Source: an uncultured Bacteroidota bacterium
GTDB taxonomy: Bacteria; Bacteroidota; Bacteroidia; Chitinophagales; Chitinophagaceae
Assembly: GCA_946887345.1 (NCBI GenBank)
Contig: CAMPKR010000056.1
Coordinates: 1-10,585, forward strand
DNA length: 10,585 nt
Direction: 5' to 3'
The notes under the pieces were generated by a model, which was given only the letters and a program-made list of their open reading frames with translations, did not search any database and was not told the DNA's origin. Shown here piece by piece: positions 6,822 through 10,585 of this stretch. Both the position numbers and the translations under genes were made by a program. Numbering within the stretch: the stretch's first letter is position 1; the number at the start of each line of letters is the position of its first letter.

Positions 6822-7289
6822 CTATTTCGCCGCCAGGTCTATTTCAAATTTAACCTTCTTGGGTGGCAGGCAGAGATTGTCATTGCATATCTGGTATTCA
6901 TGCTCACCGGCTATCTTCGTTCCGCCTTTCACCGATACTACCTGCTTATACAGCACGTTACCTGAAAGGTAAGTCACTTTGTTATCCACCCCTTCCATTT
7001 GCACGGTTTTGGCATAGCCTATCTCTGCCACCTTGCTCTTTTCTGTTACTCCCCTTTCAAATGAAAAAGAAGGCACTATTTCATAACCATCGCCACCCGG
7101 GTTCAGCGACCAGATATGCCAGCCGTCTTCCAGCTTCAGCTTAAAGGTCACTTCATACTCGTCGGCGTTAATCTTGGTTGCCTCATAAGTCCACTTGGTA
7201 GGGTCGCCCACAGGCTCCTGTTTTTGCGCACTAGCAAATATCGCCGGCAGCATCGCCACCATCACCAGTATTTTCTTCAGCATCTTCAT
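6822..7289 (-). CDS. Free-standing periplasmic DsbD alpha-domain protein
   Basis: This 155-residue exported protein consists of a signal peptide (about 1-21, ending FASA-Q) plus a single DsbD N-terminal (alpha) domain. It is clearly paralogous to the first domain of the DsbD encoded next door. Both share the pattern DxTKWxY, then DG(W/F)HxxSLNPG, then QIC-4-CL, and in both the cysteine pair falls at residues 135 and 140. In DsbD this domain takes electrons from the membrane domain and passes them to periplasmic partners. A free copy could be an additional shuttle or an outlet for a particular client, which is inference. There is no membrane anchor or lipobox. It lies 24 bases after purQ, as the last gene of the operon, before a strong terminator. 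ATG 7289 is used; ATG 7283 is an alternative. Confidence 0.88.
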   Translation of the reverse strand: MKMLKKILVMVAMLPAIFASAQKQEPVGDPTKWTYEATKINADEYEVTFKLKLEDGWHIWSLNPGGDGYEIVPSFSFERGVTEKSKVAEIGYAKTVQMEGVDNKVTYLSGNVLYKQVVSVKGGTKIAGEHEYQICNDNLCLPPKKVKFEIDLAAK

Positions 7290-7313
7290 ATCAGCTCGGC
7301 TCGTGTTTATTTA

Positions 7314-8006
7314 TTAGTTCATATGGGCAAAAGCTTCTAGTATCAGCCTTCCATCTATATTGCTCAGGTCTTCGCTGCAGGCCCTTTCAGGATGCGGCAT
7401 CATACCAAATACGTTTCTTTCAGCATTACAGATTCCTGCTATATTGTTAAGTGCTCCGTTAGGGTTAGAGTTGATGTGTATCTCACCATTCTCATCGCAG
7501 TAGCGGAACACTATCTGGTCGTTCTTCTTCAGTTGCTCCATAGTGGCGGCATCTGCATAGTAGCGGCCTTCACCGTGTGCTACAGGTATCTTCAGCACCT
7601 TGTCGCCTACGTTGCGGCCTACAGCGTTGCTGTAATTTTCTGCCTTCAGGTACACGTTCTTACAGGTGAATTTCTGATGGTCGTTCAGCAGCAGTGCTCC
7701 TGGTAAAAGACCTGATTCACATAGTATCTGGAAGCCATTACATACTCCCAGTACTTTACCGCCGTTGTTGGCAAACTTCACCACCTCTTCCATTATCGGA
7801 CTGAAACGTGCCACTGCACCACAACGCAGGTAGTCACCGTAAGAGAAGCCACCGGGAAGCACTATACAGTCATCTGCTGTGAACATACTCAGGTCCCTGT
7901 CCTTATGCCATAGTGTTATTACTTCATGACCCAGGTCGTCTTTCAAAGCATTGATCATGTCCCTGTCACAGTTAGAACCGGGGAAAACAATTACACCAAA
8001 TTTCAT
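7314..8006 (-). CDS. purQ: Phosphoribosylformylglycinamidine synthase, glutaminase subunit PurQ
   Basis: This is the glutamine amidotransferase subunit of FGAM synthase. It releases ammonia from glutamine for the fourth step of de novo purine synthesis, working with PurL and PurS. It is a class I amidotransferase of 230 residues, the normal length for separate PurQ. The N-terminus KFGVIVFPGSNCDRD is diagnostic. The nucleophile is Cys89 in GVCNGFQIL, and the other catalytic residues are His205 and Glu207 in MPHPER. The oxyanion segment PGGFSYGDYLRCGA is intact. The cell therefore uses the split rather than the fused large PurL architecture; purL and purS are not in the window. It starts 7 bases after the upstream membrane-protein gene and precedes the DsbD-alpha gene by 24 bases, so it belongs to a mixed operon and not to a pur cluster. 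Confidence 0.98.
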   Translation of the reverse strand: MKFGVIVFPGSNCDRDMINALKDDLGHEVITLWHKDRDLSMFTADDCIVLPGGFSYGDYLRCGAVARFSPIMEEVVKFANNGGKVLGVCNGFQILCESGLLPGALLLNDHQKFTCKNVYLKAENYSNAVGRNVGDKVLKIPVAHGEGRYYADAATMEQLKKNDQIVFRYCDENGEIHINSNPNGALNNIAGICNAERNVFGMMPHPERACSEDLSNIDGRLILEAFAHMN

Positions 8007-8013
8007 CTATCTA

Positions 8014-9000
8014 CTATTTATTGAGAGCCAGTCGACAGGCTATTACCACTATGACTGAGAAATAAAGCATAAAATTACTAAACCATTTACTTTTTTCCAG
8101 CATCAACCCCTGCGATATTACCATACTCAATGCAGGTATTGTTAATAACCACGCATTTGTCACCTGCACGTCACCGAAAAGCGCCACCAGTATAGACATT
8201 AGCAAATATCCTAAAATGGCTATCCAGCTCCGCCTTACATGGATCGTTGCCTTGGGTAGCTGCTGCTGCATGGCATATACACTGCCGCAGCCCAGTATCG
8301 TAATACCTCCTATCAGCGAGCCTATATATATAGGTTTATCTATGTGATGGATCATTACCATATCCAGGTCAGGCCAGGCGGCCAGCATAGGTAGCATGTC
8401 TGCTAAGAACAATATACATGCCGCAAAATAAAGCGGTGTCAGGTAGCCCATTCCCCCTACTATCCATTCTCCTGCATTAAAGGGTCTCAGCAGTGCCAGC
8501 GCTGCAATAAATACTGCCAGGTACCCTATGCCGGCAAAATATAGCAAAGCTGCCATTGCAATAACAACTCCTGCGTTAAATAGGTTCTTCCGTGGATTAA
8601 CACTATGGTTAAAACCCAGTACCACATCCAGCCCCATCAGCATGCACCAGTTCACCAGCAGCGGCACGCTGAAGTAGTTAAAAGCCGGGTGCATCGAGGT
8701 GAACAGTATATACACCAGCGCCGGGAAATAAGTAGTGCGGGCATAGAGCCTGTGCCGGGTGGTAATATAGTTCAGGTACAGGGCCTGCACGAAGATCATC
8801 AGTATGGCCAGGAAGGTATAGGCAAAGCCACTACCCCTCAGCAAAAAGTTGAACAGCCACACCACCCAATTGAAAAGGAAATATCCGTCCAGGGTCTTTG
8901 GCGCCTGTGGATTCACCAGCATCTGGAACTTAAATACAAGCGTTAGTATCAGCAGTATCAGTACTGTATACGGACTTTTGTTTCGGAAAAGGTGCAGCAC
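8014..9000 (-). CDS. Multi-pass membrane protein, probable DUF6427 family
   Basis: This is a very hydrophobic protein of 328 residues with about nine or ten predicted membrane segments, roughly at 11-28, 57-79, 110-130, 142-170, 183-205, 224-244, 258-275, 283-300 and 306-324. The N-terminus (MLHLFRNKSPYTVLILLILT) and the overall pattern match the Bacteroidota-restricted DUF6427 group, which is known only by sequence. The assignment is from memory of the family pattern and is moderate. The likely start is GTG at 9000, 15 bases after the upstream stop. An in-frame TAG (9016-9018) limits upstream extension, and there is no ATG before it. A 7-base gap to purQ implies co-transcription. No catalytic motif is visible, and function is unknown. 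Confidence 0.75.
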   Translation of the reverse strand: MLHLFRNKSPYTVLILLILTLVFKFQMLVNPQAPKTLDGYFLFNWVVWLFNFLLRGSGFAYTFLAILMIFVQALYLNYITTRHRLYARTTYFPALVYILFTSMHPAFNYFSVPLLVNWCMLMGLDVVLGFNHSVNPRKNLFNAGVVIAMAALLYFAGIGYLAVFIAALALLRPFNAGEWIVGGMGYLTPLYFAACILFLADMLPMLAAWPDLDMVMIHHIDKPIYIGSLIGGITILGCGSVYAMQQQLPKATIHVRRSWIAILGYLLMSILVALFGDVQVTNAWLLTIPALSMVISQGLMLEKSKWFSNFMLYFSVIVVIACRLALNK

Positions 9001-9015
9001 TAGCTGAATTTTGGT

Positions 9016-10470
9016 CTAAAATACAACTTTGGCGAAGCAAATCTGCTTTTTGCGCAGGCAGGGTATTACCAGCTCTTTGGCGCCCACTTGTTTGCCATGC
9101 CTCGGTAGCCAGTCAGGGTTTTCTGTGCCCTCTACCTGGAAGGAACGCATATCCACCACACCCGCTGCGTCAACGGTGGCTAATTGTATTTTCGATTGCT
9201 TTTCGTCAAAGTCATTATACAGGAAACCAAGCGACCCTCCGGAATTCAGGAAAGAGTATGACGAAAACCTTCCGCCATCTTCCTGCGAGTATTGCTGTTT
9301 GCGCACAAAGGCATACCACTCCCGGGTTCCTTCTGCATTGTAGCTCAGCGCCAGCACATCGTTAAAATGATACTCCCTTACATTCTGCGTCATCGACGGG
9401 TAATACCATGAGTAATAGCCAAAGCCCGGCGCATACGAACTTCTGCTGGTGATATAGCTCTCCTCCGATATCATCACAAAGCCGCCATCGTTCTTTACTA
9501 TCAGTTGCTTAATGTGAAAATCATTAAAAGCCCTTCTTGTATTCCTGTCGCCGGTAGCCATTTGTATATCCGGATCAAAAGGTATGGTCTTCCTGTTCTG
9601 GAAAACTCCCGTACCTATATCATACCAGCTATATAGCACTCCGTCAAAGTTTCCGCTCTTCTTGTCCGAGTAGAAACCTCCTATATAGATGCGGTTGTTG
9701 GCATTGTCTATCTTCAGGTAAACCCTTGATGCATACTGGTCGTTCAGCGGCAACTCTAATGAGTTGAACTTATTGCCACCTTCAGGTGCCAGGCTCAATA
9801 GCAGCAGTTGATCGGCATAGGCCCTGTTCCCCACAGGCGTGTACACGGGCAGGAATATCGTTCCTTTGTTATCTGCTATCACATCACCTGCTTCTGCATC
9901 ATTGGTTGTTTTGTATACCGCTTTCACGCGGCGCATCACTGTCAGGCTTTCATCTATCACCTTTGCTTCCAGTTCTACGCTCGGTCCCTTTGTATTTACA
10001 CTGTATACCACCAGGGTCTTCTTGTCTTCAGATACTGCCGATGAAAAGTAGTCCTTCGTGGGTCCCAGTATCCCTGTCTTTGTTTCAGCAAGTTGTATCG
10101 GTCCCTTGGTCAGTCTGCCCATATCATCCAGCAAGGCTGCATACTGTATCACCTTGTTCCCTGCTACAGCCTGGTAGAGCACTGTGATTTGATTAGCAAT
10201 AGCTATAAAGCGTGTATCATATATTTTCTTAGGGAAGAAATCCAGCACCACGGTCGCCAGCTTGTCCATGCCGTCATTGTAAGCATCCAGGAAGTGATCG
10301 CCATCCAGGGTACGATAAGTATAGGTTCTGCTACCCGACTTGCCCACCACCGCAAAATTATCCTCGCTCGCGTTAAACTTCTCATAGGCAGAATACATCA
10401 CATCCTGCCCCAAACCCACCAGTGGCAAACTCAGGCTCAATAAATAAAAAAACAGTCTTTTCATCTTCAT
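9016..10470 (-). CDS. Unrecognised secreted protein, beta-rich
   Basis: I do not recognise this family. The 484-residue protein has a clear signal peptide (MKMKRLFFYLLSLSLPLVGLGQ) and no further membrane helix, lipobox or type IX secretion tail, so the periplasm or a soluble surface location is likely. The mature part alternates short hydrophobic strands with polar turns, for example KTLVVYSVNTKG, NRIYIGGFYSDKKSGNFDG and GGFVMISEESY. This recalls a beta-propeller or other repeated-strand fold, which is inference. A Tyr/Trp-rich patch (YYSWYYPSM) sits past the middle. The C-terminus has two cysteines (CLRKKQIC). The frame extends to TTG 10473, but ATG 10470 or ATG 10464 (MKRLFF) is more plausible. 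The promoter element abuts 10470, which favours 10464 for a leaderless mRNA. It is the first gene of the operon with the membrane protein, purQ and DsbD-alpha. Confidence 0.85.
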   Translation of the reverse strand: MKMKRLFFYLLSLSLPLVGLGQDVMYSAYEKFNASEDNFAVVGKSGSRTYTYRTLDGDHFLDAYNDGMDKLATVVLDFFPKKIYDTRFIAIANQITVLYQAVAGNKVIQYAALLDDMGRLTKGPIQLAETKTGILGPTKDYFSSAVSEDKKTLVVYSVNTKGPSVELEAKVIDESLTVMRRVKAVYKTTNDAEAGDVIADNKGTIFLPVYTPVGNRAYADQLLLLSLAPEGGNKFNSLELPLNDQYASRVYLKIDNANNRIYIGGFYSDKKSGNFDGVLYSWYDIGTGVFQNRKTIPFDPDIQMATGDRNTRRAFNDFHIKQLIVKNDGGFVMISEESYITSRSSYAPGFGYYSWYYPSMTQNVREYHFNDVLALSYNAEGTREWYAFVRKQQYSQEDGGRFSSYSFLNSGGSLGFLYNDFDEKQSKIQLATVDAAGVVDMRSFQVEGTENPDWLPRHGKQVGAKELVIPCLRKKQICFAKVVF

Positions 10471-10478
10471 CAAAGTTA
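10471..10478 (-). promoter_or_regulatory. Bacteroidota -7 element (TAnnTTTG) of the purQ operon
   Basis: Read on the - strand, TAACTTTG matches the TAnnTTTG consensus exactly and ends directly before ATG 10470, six bases before ATG 10464. The transcript would start in the first codons, giving a leaderless or near-leaderless mRNA. No strong -33 TTG is visible at the expected distance. Confidence 0.5.
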
Positions 10479-10514
10479 ACTCCCAACCTGTTAATTAGGC
10501 CTAAAATTATCTGA

Positions 10515-10585
10515 CTCCCCTCCTGGCAGGGAGGAGACAGAATTTGGCGCTTGTCGCCAAATTCAGGGGTGGGAAACACAGCGAC
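10515..10585 (+). repeat. Dispersed two-hairpin intergenic repeat, copy C
   Basis: Hairpin 1 (cctcctggcagggaggag, 10519-10536) is identical to copy A. Hairpin 2 is a perfect 10-base stem (10540-10549 with 10555-10564, 5-base loop) of different sequence from copy A. The tail 10566-10585 is identical to 2674-2693. The element lies upstream of the purQ operon and runs off the end of the window. Confidence 0.85.

Overview
The window looks like one complete assembled contig from a member of the Bacteroidota, most likely Chitinophagaceae or a close relative. This rests on protein character (DUF6427-like membrane protein, COG2509 flavoprotein, Bacteroidota-style DsbD), on two TAnnTTTG promoter elements placed almost on the start codon, and on few visible Shine-Dalgarno sites. 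The family-level placement is inference. Bases 1-54 are not genomic. They are an Illumina Nextera P7 adapter with the i7 index GTAGAGAG and a Tn5 mosaic end missing one base. The right edge stops inside a dispersed repeat.

Left part, + strand: the C-terminal end of a metallo-beta-lactamase-fold hydrolase, cut by the adapter junction, overlaps a secreted S41-family peptidase that probably starts at TTG 317. A Dps ferritin-like protein and a 67-residue YwbE-family protein follow, the latter with a promoter element in the 12-base gap before it.

Middle and right part, all - strand: reading leftward from 10470, four closely spaced genes (gaps of 15, 7 and 24 bases) encode an unrecognised secreted protein, a multi-pass membrane protein (probably DUF6427), the glutaminase subunit PurQ of purine synthesis, and a free-standing periplasmic DsbD-alpha-like domain. 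A clear intrinsic terminator ends this unit at about 6695-6726. Next come a full-length three-domain DsbD with its own terminator at 4349-4378, and a COG2509-type FAD-dependent dehydrogenase.

Intergenic DNA is unusually structured. Three hairpin-rich elements lie between genes (2621-2693, 4357-4443, 10515-10585). Two share both end sequences on the same strand but carry different central palindromes. The third is related only in its first hairpin, which also forms the dsbD terminator.

The genes are ordinary cellular functions: purine synthesis, envelope thiol reduction, oxidative and iron protection, and proteolysis. I see no defence system, phage, transposase, CRISPR array or RNA gene. The points most worth a second look are the modular repeat family, the paralogous stand-alone DsbD-alpha protein in a purQ operon, and the assembly artefacts at both edges.
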